NCBI GenBank assembly: GCA_000431535.1
Contig: HF991825.1
Location: 92,003-156,002, forward strand
Length of the DNA: 64,000 nucleotides
From: Clostridium sp. CAG:678
GTDB lineage: Bacteria > Bacillota > Clostridia > Oscillospirales > Acutalibacteraceae
Reading direction: 5' to 3'
Made by a program: the position numbers and the translations under genes. The stretch's first letter is position 1; each line of letters opens with the position of its first letter. This document shows positions 24,710 to 33,532 of the stretch, one piece after another. The notes beneath the pieces were generated by a model, which saw nothing but the letters and a program-made list of their open reading frames with translations, ran no database searches and had not been told where the DNA came from.

Positions 24710-24975
24710 AATATACTTTGAAATTTACAAAACTTGCGGTTAAGGACAGTAAAAACCTTAAAGAGGCAGGTCTTGACGAAAAAGCAAAGCGCCTTTTGAG
24801 AATCATAGAAGAAGATCCGTTTCGAAATCCTCCCCCATATGAAAAACTGATCGGGGATCTGAGCGGAATGTATTCAAGGCGTATCAATATTCAGCATCGG
24901 CTTGTCTATACCGTTGATGAAAAGGAAAAGATAATAAAGGTCTTGCGTATGTGGAAACATTACGAAATGAAATAA
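24703..24975 (+). CDS. YoeB/Txe-family mRNA interferase toxin
   Basis: A 90-residue RelE-superfamily toxin. The C-terminal half with PPPYEKLIGDLSGMYSRRIN, QHRLVYTVD and VLRMWKHYE matches the YoeB/Txe group, including the Glu, Arg and His positions used in ribosome-dependent mRNA cleavage (His near the C-terminus). It follows and overlaps its antitoxin gene. A palindromic terminator lies 15 bases after its stop. Confidence 0.9.
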   Translation: MVKYTLKFTKLAVKDSKNLKEAGLDEKAKRLLRIIEEDPFRNPPPYEKLIGDLSGMYSRRINIQHRLVYTVDEKEKIIKVLRMWKHYEMK

Positions 24976-24984
24976 TGGATAATT

Positions 24985-25016
24985 AAAAAGGTGTGCACTG
25001 GGTGCGCACCTTTTTA
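24985..25016. terminator. terminator formed by 19-bp palindrome copy 1
   Basis: The palindrome GTGTGCACTGGGTGCGCAC (24991-25009) is extended by AAAAAG/CTTTTT arms, giving a bidirectional terminator between the toxin gene and virD4. Confidence 0.75.
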
Positions 25017-26873
25017 ATTATCAAACATTCCCTTAGTAAGTTTATTCTTTTCTAACGCGCCGAGCATTCTGATCTTTTCACTGTCAAGCACCTTAATTTC
25101 TCTAAACTTGAATTCGATTTCCTGTTTGTATTCCGGATAAACCTTGCAGTAATCTGAATACATAGGTAATTTTGCTTTCATGCTGATCTGTTCATTTGTA
25201 CCGCCTGTTTTAATCACAATGAATGTGCCAATGGGTATGGCCATGATTTCTTCCGGAAGCATAAGCGGCCTTTTGATCATCTGATATGTTGATGTATTGT
25301 CCTCATCAAGAATATTATAGATTCGTGTACGTCTTGCGATTGTTCCTGAAAGAACGGTTTTAGATCCAAGAATATCAGATAGTCTTTTGGCTGTATCATA
25401 TGCGGTCGGTGCAACATAAGTGAACATTAGCATTTGTGATGAATCAAGTATTATCTCTTCAAAAGTTTTGTTGTAACTTTTCTTAAGTTGCGAAAAACTC
25501 TGGATCGAATAAAGAAATCTTATTCCCCTTGAACGAGCAGCCGTAAACAGAGAATCTACATCTTTGATTGCCGGCATATTTCCAAATTCATCCCATAAAC
25601 ATAGCACTTTGCGCGGCAAGGTTTGATTTGGGCTTGACTCAGCTATATCTATCAACTGCGTTGTAAAGTATCTTATAAAAAGACTTGCGAAAAAATGGCG
25701 TGAAGTGTCTTCATCAGGGCATATGAGAAAAATTGCTGTAGGTCGGTTGATGAAGTCTTCAGCGTTAAATTCTATATTATGACCGCAGATCATTTGCTCG
25801 AGTTCTGCGTCAATGAACTCAAGCAGTTTTGATAGTGCTGATGAAAACACATTCATGGAAGTTCGTACATCAGCCTTCACGCTTGCTGCAACATAGTTTG
25901 TTATCCTTGTGTCGTCTATATATCTAAGCAGTTCCATAAGCTTGGAACGCTGCTGTCCGCCTTCTATATTACCGTTTTCAATAAGGCCGTTTAATTCTAC
26001 TATCAGTTTGAAAACAGATATTATGTGACGCTCCCCATCTGAACCGTACTGAGATACCATAAGGATGAGTCCGGTTATCAGCCCCTGTGAAGTATTGTTA
26101 AAGAAATCCGATGAACTGTCTTTGACTTCGCCCATTATGTTTTTAACTATGCTTGAGGATACTTGTTTAGCATACCTTTCAGCTCTGGCATAATGGCGCA
26201 GTTTTTCCTCTTCATTGTCTGTGCCCTTGTATTTGTCAATTTCTTCATTAACGCCGTTCATCAGATTGAACTGGGGACTTAAAAGGGGGTGGCGGAAATC
26301 CAAAAACAGAATTTTGTAACCGCACTCTTCAAGTTTATACCCTGAACTTTTAAAGTTTTCGCTTTTTACATCAAGAGATAAAATACTCGCACCGTTTCCT
26401 GTCCGGCGGTTTACCTCTGCATTATAGTAGAGGGTCGGAAGAAAAACAGATTTTGTTTTGCCGGCTCCTGGGGGAGCCATAAGACAAAGCGTTTTGTCAG
26501 TCTGTTCTGTTATCCAAGTGCCGTTTTCACGGCCAACAACAAAACCGGGTGCATCTTCTTTGCCGTCTGGTACAAAAGAATAGTTTTTCCGTTTTTCTTT
26601 TTCTGTCTGGAATCTGGCGCCACCGTGCTGCTTATTTCCGACCTCGATATTTTCAATGCTGTTCAGCCTATTGCTCGGCAAAACCAAAATAAGCACTCCT
26701 ATTAGGAAGGACAGCATTAACTTTATAAGGAACAGATCCGGAATAGAATTTATATATCCTTTCCAGCCGTTTTGTATAACTGTCTGCATTGAAAAGAAAA
26801 AGTTAAGAAAAAGAAAAACTAAGAGTGCGCATATAAATGCCGTGAATATTTTTAGTTTTGATGGTTTTTTCAT
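25014..26873 (-). CDS. virD4: VirD4/TraG-type coupling ATPase (CD1115 family)
   Basis: A 619-residue type IV coupling protein that brings the relaxase-DNA complex to the transfer channel. Two N-terminal membrane helices (about 10-30 and 48-66), Walker A APPGAGKT at 133-140, and in the C-terminal half the Walker B-like LCLWDEFGNMPAIKD and the sensor segment SRGIRFLYSIQSFSQL. The block PTAYDTAKRLSDILGSKTV is typical of the CD1115-type proteins of Tn1549-like elements. It ends the long transfer operon. Confidence 0.93.
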   Translation of the reverse strand: MKKPSKLKIFTAFICALLVFLFLNFFFSMQTVIQNGWKGYINSIPDLFLIKLMLSFLIGVLILVLPSNRLNSIENIEVGNKQHGGARFQTEKEKRKNYSFVPDGKEDAPGFVVGRENGTWITEQTDKTLCLMAPPGAGKTKSVFLPTLYYNAEVNRRTGNGASILSLDVKSENFKSSGYKLEECGYKILFLDFRHPLLSPQFNLMNGVNEEIDKYKGTDNEEEKLRHYARAERYAKQVSSSIVKNIMGEVKDSSSDFFNNTSQGLITGLILMVSQYGSDGERHIISVFKLIVELNGLIENGNIEGGQQRSKLMELLRYIDDTRITNYVAASVKADVRTSMNVFSSALSKLLEFIDAELEQMICGHNIEFNAEDFINRPTAIFLICPDEDTSRHFFASLFIRYFTTQLIDIAESSPNQTLPRKVLCLWDEFGNMPAIKDVDSLFTAARSRGIRFLYSIQSFSQLKKSYNKTFEEIILDSSQMLMFTYVAPTAYDTAKRLSDILGSKTVLSGTIARRTRIYNILDEDNTSTYQMIKRPLMLPEEIMAIPIGTFIVIKTGGTNEQISMKAKLPMYSDYCKVYPEYKQEIEFKFREIKVLDSEKIRMLGALEKNKLTKGMFDN

Positions 26874-26943
26874 TTGCTGTTTTTCCTTTTGCTTTTGAAT
26901 TTACTGAAAATAAGCGGTTTGTGCTCTGCTTCGGATTTATCCA

Positions 26944-29406
26944 TTACAGAGCCTGGGTAAAATTTGCGCTTATTTTTGCAGGATCAATTGAATTCATTCT
27001 TGCCTGTGAGAGATTGTGTGCTATTTCTCTTTCAGGACTGAAACCCATGTCTGAAATCTTTTCATCAATTCCTTTAGAAATGTGATTGAAGGTCTTGGAA
27101 AGCCGGTCAAGCGTCTTGCTCATATCGAACTTCGTGTTTTTTAAAGCGGTGCATTTTGTTGCATATTGCTTAATATACCGCTTGGATTCCTCACTTACCG
27201 GGAACCCCATTTTGCGTTTCAGCATAGCACTGAATGATTCTGCCTCGAACTCTTTGATCTCTGCAGGTTGTGTTGATGTTTTGTGCAGAACACCGTGCGC
27301 CAGTTCGTGGCACATCACCTCCAGACGTTTAGAATCTTTCATAAGAGAGTTTATGTGTATGCTGTCATTAGCCGGATCATAATATCCGTGGAGAGATATA
27401 GAGGATAAATCTTCTTCCATTACAGTAAACCCGCTTTCTTTGGCATATTGTTTAACACACTCGTAAAGTTGCTGTTGCTCTATATCCGGGTGACCCATAT
27501 TATAAAACTTAGGGTATTCCTCAACCGGGCAGGTTGTCTGTGAAATATCAAAAACCCGATGCGGAATGAATTTTGTTTCTTTTTTTATTTCCAGTTCACC
27601 CTTTGCTATTTTAGCCTTTTCTTCGGGTGTGGCATATTTTGTATCAGTCCATACGGTTTTACCGTTTGTCTCTTTTGGAAACTTGGATATTTCTATTGGC
27701 CGGCTGATCTTTATATGATGCTGCCCGCTTTTTATACTGTAGCCGAGTTGCTTCCACTTTGTGAAAGAAGCAACAAAAGTTGCGTGCGGATTTTGAAGAT
27801 AGATAAGCATAGTGTTGGTAGGGGAGTACTGGTAAAATTGTGCTTTGAAAGCAAAATAATCTGAAAGCAGATTCGGATCACTTTCATAATTTTTGGCTAT
27901 ATCTTTGATCTCAGATGTCAGTTGATCAAATTCTTCTTTTGTCAGTGGTCGCTTGCTAATATCTATATTCATATTTTCAATTGAATTTAATGGCTCGCTT
28001 ATTTCAACTGAACTGCTGCGGTGTTTCGTCATTGCTGTTTTTGCTTCTTCTAGCGAATCAAAAGCACCTGCACGGCTGTTGCTTATTCCGTTTCCCATAT
28101 CATAACCGTAGTGGTTGTAAAACTTGCCATTGGGGTATTGTTTTATAACATTGAGGTTGTCATATGGATCTTTATATTGAGCAACGATGGTTTCTTCTGT
28201 TTGAAAAGAAGAAGTGCGGCTCCTTTCAACAGCCACTTTAATATCCTGGTCGGATAAAAGACCGGAATTAACTTCTTCAATAGTAAGATCCGTTTGTTCC
28301 AAAACATAGTTGAGTTGTTTCGTAAAAATAGGTTCAGTAATGTTTGGTTTAACTTCGTACATACCATAGTCACCAAACCATTCAGTAACTCTTTGTGATT
28401 CTGGAACACCGACGATATTTTCATACTGAGCAATCAGTTCTATTTCGTATCTTGTCGGATCTAATTTGTTCAGAGGTTCAATTCCAAGAGCATCTAAAAC
28501 TTTGCCGCGATAAGTAGCAACCTCCTGATTTGTTGCTCCGCTTATTGTTATCGTATCTTTGGTCAATCCTTTTACCGGTTCGTTAATTATCATATTATTA
28601 AAATATGTTTCATTAAGATTGGTGCCCCAAAAACCACTGGATGACAGATCGGTTTGATTAAAAGAAGAATGGCGCAGACGGGCAAGTGTAAAATTAGAGT
28701 TTCTGAAATTGCTGTTTGATACACGGGTTCCGGTAAACTCTGAAGATATAAAACTTGCATTGCTGAAATCAGAATTTTCTATAATGCAGTCGGATAAAAC
28801 AGAATGCCCCATATCTGTACCTGTACCGTTAAAACTTTCAAATTTGCAATTATCAAACCGGCAGTCAGACATTATTGCGATATTTTGGCCGTTCAAAGTA
28901 ATGCTGTTAAATCGACAGTTTACAAAAGCATATTTGTCCGCCGGATTGTTTTTGAAAAATTCAGATAGAGATTTTTCATCAAACTCTTGGCTTGGGGTTA
29001 ATATGTAATCTCTTTTTATAGGACTCATCCTACTCTCACTTCCTTTCTCAAGCTTAATCCATTCACCGTTTTCATTTTGACTATACCCCCTTTTTTGTAG
29101 CATACGGATTGCTACCTGCGTAGATTCATTGTCTGGATGCCCATGCGTTGCTTTGGCTATAGAGCGTTCTATCTGAGTGGGTTCAACAATTTCTCCGCTG
29201 TTTACTTTTTCATAATATTCATTTATAAGACGACTTCTTTCAGAATGATAATTTTCTGAGTGTTCTGTTATTTCTTTTATCCTTTGATCTCTTTGACGCT
29301 GTGTTTCACCATGCGGCAGAATGAACTTATCATTACCATAAGAATCGATAGGCGAGGCATATCCGAATTGTCCAAGATAATCTTCCAATGAAAGTTTTTC
29401 TGGCAT
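26944..29406 (-). CDS. multidomain ArdC/LtrC-like protein with pentapeptide-type repeats and zinc metallopeptidase domain
   Basis: An 820-residue protein. Residues about 150-275 contain pentapeptide-like repeats (CRFDNCKFESFN, NSDFSNASFISSEFTGT, NSNFRNSNFTLARL). Later, LTKEEFDQLTSEIKDIA and PHATFVASFTKWKQLGY form an ArdC-type N-terminal ssDNA-binding region, and RLEVMCHELAHGVLHK is the HExxH-like metallopeptidase motif (HELAH). Proteins of this kind act early in conjugation, protecting incoming DNA or aiding establishment. A pentapeptide segment combined with ArdC may mimic DNA. GGAG precedes the ATG. Confidence 0.75.
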   Translation of the reverse strand: MPEKLSLEDYLGQFGYASPIDSYGNDKFILPHGETQRQRDQRIKEITEHSENYHSERSRLINEYYEKVNSGEIVEPTQIERSIAKATHGHPDNESTQVAIRMLQKRGYSQNENGEWIKLEKGSESRMSPIKRDYILTPSQEFDEKSLSEFFKNNPADKYAFVNCRFNSITLNGQNIAIMSDCRFDNCKFESFNGTGTDMGHSVLSDCIIENSDFSNASFISSEFTGTRVSNSNFRNSNFTLARLRHSSFNQTDLSSSGFWGTNLNETYFNNMIINEPVKGLTKDTITISGATNQEVATYRGKVLDALGIEPLNKLDPTRYEIELIAQYENIVGVPESQRVTEWFGDYGMYEVKPNITEPIFTKQLNYVLEQTDLTIEEVNSGLLSDQDIKVAVERSRTSSFQTEETIVAQYKDPYDNLNVIKQYPNGKFYNHYGYDMGNGISNSRAGAFDSLEEAKTAMTKHRSSSVEISEPLNSIENMNIDISKRPLTKEEFDQLTSEIKDIAKNYESDPNLLSDYFAFKAQFYQYSPTNTMLIYLQNPHATFVASFTKWKQLGYSIKSGQHHIKISRPIEISKFPKETNGKTVWTDTKYATPEEKAKIAKGELEIKKETKFIPHRVFDISQTTCPVEEYPKFYNMGHPDIEQQQLYECVKQYAKESGFTVMEEDLSSISLHGYYDPANDSIHINSLMKDSKRLEVMCHELAHGVLHKTSTQPAEIKEFEAESFSAMLKRKMGFPVSEESKRYIKQYATKCTALKNTKFDMSKTLDRLSKTFNHISKGIDEKISDMGFSPEREIAHNLSQARMNSIDPAKISANFTQAL

Positions 29407-29421
29407 TTCTTTATCTCCTAA

Positions 29422-29455
29422 AAATTAAAGGTGCGCACTGAGTGCACACCTTTTT
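29422..29455 (-). terminator. terminator-like 19-bp palindrome copy 2
   Basis: GTGCGCACTGAGTGCACAC at 29431-29449 flanked by AAAG and CTTTTT, between the ArdC-like gene and the 150-residue unknown gene. Confidence 0.65.
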
Positions 29456-29906
29456 AGATTTCTATATTCAAAGCTTTATCAAGAGTATTTGCCTGAATTT
29501 GCGGCAGATCTTCTTTTTTGAGGTTGTCGACCTTATCTGCCCGGATCTTATAAAAAGCTTCAGGATCAGTTTCTGATGTTAAGAAAAGATATAAAATATT
29601 CTTTTCTTTCCTAAGATAGACTGCCGAGCAGCCTTGACGGTTCAATATTTCATCATATCTTTTCAATTCTTTTATTTGATCCTTTTCTTTGGTCGTCAAC
29701 AGATAGTCGTCAAAAAGATACTCAGGTTCAATATCCTGACCGTAAACAAATTCATCCATCTCCTCAAGGGGATAGAATCTGATATTATTATCTTCATCAA
29801 CGGTTATTCCTTTTCCCGGAATGTAATATGATGATTTGTTGTACGGCGATGTTATTAATTTCCGCTCATTTTCATAATTCATCAGGTTTTCATTGTCTAA
29901 AAGCAT
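29454..29906 (-). CDS. conserved element protein, unknown function
   Basis: A 150-residue acidic soluble protein without signal or membrane segment. I do not recognise a domain; it lies between relaxase and ArdC-like genes, a place where Tn1549-type elements often carry YodL/DUF4316-like small proteins. GGAG 7 bases before the ATG supports the start. An establishment or anti-restriction role is only a guess from position. Confidence 0.55.
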   Translation of the reverse strand: MLLDNENLMNYENERKLITSPYNKSSYYIPGKGITVDEDNNIRFYPLEEMDEFVYGQDIEPEYLFDDYLLTTKEKDQIKELKRYDEILNRQGCSAVYLRKEKNILYLFLTSETDPEAFYKIRADKVDNLKKEDLPQIQANTLDKALNIEI

Positions 29907-29925
29907 TTTTCTTCTCCTTTAATAT

Positions 29926-31482
29926 TCAAATTTGAACCGGTTCTTGCCGTGGCCGTTCCGGCTCATGATGGATCTGTTTGCTCTTGGCAGCAAATCTTGG
30001 ATGGTTTTTATTTTCACGGTTAGTATTACGTTCTTGTTCGGCATGTTGTATTGCCATACCTGCCAAAATATAGGCGATACGGCTTAATAACAGTGCTGTG
30101 CCATAAGAATGTGAGACTTTTTGTTTAGAATAATTATTCTTCTTTGGTGGTTTCTTACAATCATTTCCCGAACTGTTATTTTGAGTCGGCGAAAAACCAT
30201 TAGATGTTTTTTCATCATTTTCAAAAATGGTTTTTTCTTTTCTAACACGGCGGGCACCATCTGATGCTATGCTTTGGTTGAATTCCATAGCGCTTTTTAT
30301 TATGACGTTATGCAATGTTTTTAAATCATTTTTGCCTTTCGGTTGGAAAAATCGATCTTCAAAGTTCTTCATTTTTTGCTGTATAATGGTTTCATCATCA
30401 TTATACATGGATATAAACTTACGCTGATTTTCAAGAACTTTAGCATAGATATGATTGAGATTTCCGTCTGATGAAACAGCAGACCGTAAAAAATCACAAA
30501 CTTTTTGTTTATTTTCAGGAGAAAGATAACTATAGTAAGCTCTTCCTGTATAATCAACAAGTGATTCAGAAAGAACTGAAAAGGCATTGACGATCTCTTT
30601 GTCAGGTGTATAGCCGTTTTTGCCGATATTCATAACGTATTTGTTTATTTCCTGTGAGAGATCACGTCTTAGTTGTTGTTTTTCTTCCTTCAGATAAGCT
30701 GTATCGTCTTTGAATATTTGATTATTAAAAATACTTCTCAGTTTTTGGCTTTTTCGGGTCAAGTCATTTTTTCCGAACCCGGCGCAGCCTTCCGATGTTG
30801 TATTTGCATTAGAAAAGAAGAAAAGATGACAGTGCGGATGGTGAGCCTTATCATGATAGGCAGCGTAGATCTCCAAGTGTTCCGGGGGAATGTTATAGAT
30901 TTTACCAATATCATATGCCTTTGCCCTTATGAGATTTTCCCATGCCTGTCTGTTGTCGAATCCCATCCTTTCAGCTCCTTCTCTTGTTAGAGATATGATG
31001 TGCGACCATTTGATTGAGTTTTCATTTTCTAACACGGCGCGGCGCGCTTTCTCCATATCTGCCGCACCATCTATAGTGAACAGGCCGTGGCTTTGATTTG
31101 GATTATGTTCAACCGAAGGACGATATGCGATGTAGTCAAGGTATTTATCTGGTGCACGTCTGTGCTGCCTTTTTTCTTCATCGGAAAATTCCTCATCGTT
31201 TTTTACCTCGACTTCATCATATCTCTCTGTCTCAGTAAGTACATATTCTTGGTATTTCTGAAAACCGAGGCGGCGAATAGTGCCGTCCTTAGTTTCGATC
31301 TGAATATAACGGAAATCAGGCGTTTCGGAAACGTCAAGCAACTCGTCAGGATCAAGTTCGATCCTTTCACCGGAATTGAGTACAAGCGTTTGAGCTTCAA
31401 GTTTTTCTCCGGCGTATTCAAGATAGTTAATGAAGTGCTGTGAATTTCTTATATAGCAGCTGTTAACTATTACATTCGCCAT
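29926..31482 (-). CDS. MobP-type relaxase
   Basis: A 518-residue relaxase of the MobP3 kind. Its histidine cluster AHHPHCHLFF (residues 213-222) is the metal-binding HxH motif of MobP relaxases; the nicking tyrosine is probably one of Tyr114, Tyr117 or Tyr120 in LDYIAYRPS, the block upstream of the histidines. The C-terminal 120 residues are charged and poorly conserved. The relaxase nicks oriT and pilots the strand through the channel. Its ATG lies inside the end of the XRE gene (20-base overlap), so both are translated together. Confidence 0.85.
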   Translation of the reverse strand: MANVIVNSCYIRNSQHFINYLEYAGEKLEAQTLVLNSGERIELDPDELLDVSETPDFRYIQIETKDGTIRRLGFQKYQEYVLTETERYDEVEVKNDEEFSDEEKRQHRRAPDKYLDYIAYRPSVEHNPNQSHGLFTIDGAADMEKARRAVLENENSIKWSHIISLTREGAERMGFDNRQAWENLIRAKAYDIGKIYNIPPEHLEIYAAYHDKAHHPHCHLFFFSNANTTSEGCAGFGKNDLTRKSQKLRSIFNNQIFKDDTAYLKEEKQQLRRDLSQEINKYVMNIGKNGYTPDKEIVNAFSVLSESLVDYTGRAYYSYLSPENKQKVCDFLRSAVSSDGNLNHIYAKVLENQRKFISMYNDDETIIQQKMKNFEDRFFQPKGKNDLKTLHNVIIKSAMEFNQSIASDGARRVRKEKTIFENDEKTSNGFSPTQNNSSGNDCKKPPKKNNYSKQKVSHSYGTALLLSRIAYILAGMAIQHAEQERNTNRENKNHPRFAAKSKQIHHEPERPRQEPVQI

Positions 31483-31705
31483 TTATATCACCGGCAATAT
31501 CCATAGCGCTTTTGTAGACTTCTTCTGGACTGAGTTGCAGCATCTTTACGATTTCACAGAATTTTCTCAGTGAGCATTTTTCAACCCATCCATTTTCGAT
31601 ATATGAAATAAGTGAACTGGAGCAGTTGATCTTTTCAGCCAACTGAGCGCAGGTCATTTTATTTTGTGAACGGTAACGACGCATATGCTCTCCTAAAATG
31701 TTCAT
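31463..31705 (-). CDS. XRE-family helix-turn-helix protein
   Basis: About 80 residues forming a single Cro/C1-type HTH: MTCAQLAEKINCSSSLISYIENG. The ATG at 31705 is preferred because GGAGG lies 8 bases upstream; an earlier ATG overlaps the ribosome site. It lies between the RHH protein and the relaxase and overlaps the latter. It may regulate the mobilisation operon or act as an auxiliary protein at oriT. Confidence 0.85.
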   Translation of the reverse strand: MNILGEHMRRYRSQNKMTCAQLAEKINCSSSLISYIENGWVEKCSLRKFCEIVKMLQLSPEEVYKSAMDIAGDINGECNS

Positions 31706-31728
31706 TATGATCATCCTCCTCTGTAAAT

Positions 31729-32121
31729 TTATTCGGCAATTTCATCCAGTCTGAAGACCCTGTTGTTTGTTTTCAGAAACTCAACTGCCTGTTTTCTGTA
31801 ATTGTCCAATCTGATCGCATCAACATCGAGTTCACTTGCCAAAATTAAATTTTGTATGGCGTTTTGTATAGCCAGTTCGCTTATTACCCGATTTGTTTTG
31901 TTGTTGATCTGCTGAAGCAGCAACGCATGATCGGCCTGGATTATTTTTAATATTTCTTCATTTATTATGGTTGCTTTGTCTTCCATGTAACGTTTGTCGC
32001 GGTAACATTTTACAGCCTGTTCAATGACTGAATTGACACTTGATCCCGTATCCTTTGCAAGCGCGGCGGTATCGTTATAGAGATCATCTGGAAGCCTCAA
32101 TGTTATTCTGATAGTGAGCAC
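31729..32121 (-). CDS. ribbon-helix-helix relaxosome accessory-like protein
   Basis: About 130 residues. The N-terminus (IRITLRLPDDLYNDTAALAK) followed by GSSVNSVIEQAVKCY is a ribbon-helix-helix DNA-binding fold; the rest is a helical oligomerisation tail. The frame has no ATG at the right place. A GTG at 32121 overlaps the AAGGAG ribosome site, while the best-spaced codon would be ATC or ATA a few codons later, so the true start is uncertain and may be non-canonical. Lying directly next to the iteron cluster and before the relaxase, it is the prime candidate to bind oriT. Confidence 0.65.
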   Translation of the reverse strand: MLTIRITLRLPDDLYNDTAALAKDTGSSVNSVIEQAVKCYRDKRYMEDKATIINEEILKIIQADHALLLQQINNKTNRVISELAIQNAIQNLILASELDVDAIRLDNYRKQAVEFLKTNNRVFRLDEIAE

Positions 32122-32159
32122 TCCTTTCGTTAGAAAATGCGGCTTTCGCCAAAAAAAAC

Positions 32160-32240
32160 ATAGCCTTGAAAGGCTATGCAGGATAAAGAGTGGTGTCAAA
32201 AGTGACACCACTCGAGCACATCAGCCCGCAAAGCAGGCTG
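32160..32240. terminator. two strong stem-loops beside the iteron cluster
   Basis: CATAGCCTT/AAGGCTATG at about 32160-32179, and CAGCCCGC/GCAGGCTG at 32222-32240 followed by ATTTTTT on the plus strand. Conjugative origins commonly contain such hairpins next to nic. Confidence 0.5.
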
Positions 32241-32402
32241 ATTTTTTATGACACCATTTATGACACCATTTTGATTTCTTCAAAATTCTGTTTGACACTA
32301 TATACTTGGAAATACCGCATGGTTGAGCCGAATTTTGTGACACCATGGGTGACACCATAAAGTTAGAAAAATGGCATAAATAAGCCAAAATTTATGACAC
32401 CA
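32191..32402. repeat. TGACACCA iteron cluster, oriT or replication-origin candidate
   Basis: Eight copies of TGACACCA: one inverted at 32191, then direct at 32203, 32249, 32261, 32293 (TGACACTA), 32338, 32350 and 32395. Two pairs are spaced exactly 12 bases (32249/32261 and 32338/32350), and the first two form a palindrome TGGTGTCA-AAAG-TGACACCA. The region lies between the NlpC/P60 gene and the RHH-XRE-relaxase genes, where Gram-positive elements usually have oriT. The core also occurs in the palindrome at 23903. Confidence 0.65.
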
Positions 32403-32414
32403 CCACTTTCGGCT

Positions 32415-33518
32415 TTATATCATGCCTCCAACGCAGTCGTAAATAGCGCTTTTGGTAAGATTTTGACCGTTTTCCCAGCCCCAGCATTTTCCGTTATATT
32501 GTTTGACCCAACTCTCAAGACTTTGTTTTTTTACATATCCGTCAAGATTATGAATTACTATACCGTTTCCTATGTAGATACCACAATGACCGTATTGCTG
32601 ACTTGCTGTTCCGTAAACCGTGGCACCAATTTGTATTTTGCCCCAGTCTGTTGAAACACTCCACCGGCGTCCTGCGTCTACAGCAGATGCAGCGTGACCA
32701 CGAGTTCCTAAAACTTCAAAGTAAATATCTGCAACCCATTTCTGGCATCCACCTTCCGTGGCATTTATGCCGTAATCAGCCGCAGACAACGCAACAGCAA
32801 CAATCTTTTTCTGCGTATCGTTTGCCGTTTCGTTATCAAAACTGATCTGACTAAAATCTATGCCCGAGTTATTCCCAATATATAGAACATAGTTTTCAAG
32901 TTCATTGATATAACTCTCGTCTAAAGAAAATGGGGGACTTCTTAAAACCTCTTTTATCTCCTGCATTTCAAGAAACCGATAAGATAACTCCTGTTCACTT
33001 TCAAATTGCTTTTGCAATTTATCAGCCTGAGTTTTTAAATCAGTCAGTTTTTCTGTAAGCTGAGAAATCAGTGCATTATCTTTATTTAAGGAAGAATTCA
33101 ATACATTGATTTGTTCCTGAATCTCTGACATTTGCTCGTTTATAGCGTTAATATCTTCTTGGGTAACTGTTTGTTCTTTTCCTTCGGATTTCACAAAATA
33201 TGTGGTTATAGTATTTTTAACATCTGTCTTATCTGCGTCCAGATCTCCGTAAAGTTTGGAATATACGGCTCTTAGAACAGCAGGTTCAAGATCGTTTTCT
33301 ATTTTAAGTTCACTCTTTACTTCTGAAACAGCCTGGGCAAAAACATCGTCCGTTCCTCCTAGACCGCCGTAAAAGGTAAAAAATGAATACATAAAACCGG
33401 TGATTATAATCACTGGTATAAAGAACGCACATATAGTAACGGCAATCGTACGAGTAAATGCTTCGCGCCCTTGTTTTGTTGAGGCCAAATATAGTAAGGT
33501 TCTTATAACCTTAGTCAA
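32415..33518 (-). CDS. NlpC/P60-type cell-wall hydrolase of the transfer system (VirB1-like)
   Basis: A 367-residue membrane-anchored hydrolase. A membrane helix near 27-50 is followed by a long coiled coil (about 115-195) and a C-terminal NlpC/P60-like domain: GGCQKWVADIYFEVLG carries the nucleophile Cys, and YGHCGIYIGNGIVIHN the catalytic His. It would open the peptidoglycan for the channel. A TTG start is assigned (AGGTG 6 bases upstream, no ATG nearby). It follows virB4 by 14 bases. Confidence 0.82.
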   Translation of the reverse strand: MTKVIRTLLYLASTKQGREAFTRTIAVTICAFFIPVIIITGFMYSFFTFYGGLGGTDDVFAQAVSEVKSELKIENDLEPAVLRAVYSKLYGDLDADKTDVKNTITTYFVKSEGKEQTVTQEDINAINEQMSEIQEQINVLNSSLNKDNALISQLTEKLTDLKTQADKLQKQFESEQELSYRFLEMQEIKEVLRSPPFSLDESYINELENYVLYIGNNSGIDFSQISFDNETANDTQKKIVAVALSAADYGINATEGGCQKWVADIYFEVLGTRGHAASAVDAGRRWSVSTDWGKIQIGATVYGTASQQYGHCGIYIGNGIVIHNLDGYVKKQSLESWVKQYNGKCWGWENGQNLTKSAIYDCVGGMI

Positions 33519-33532
33519 TCAGATCACCTGCT

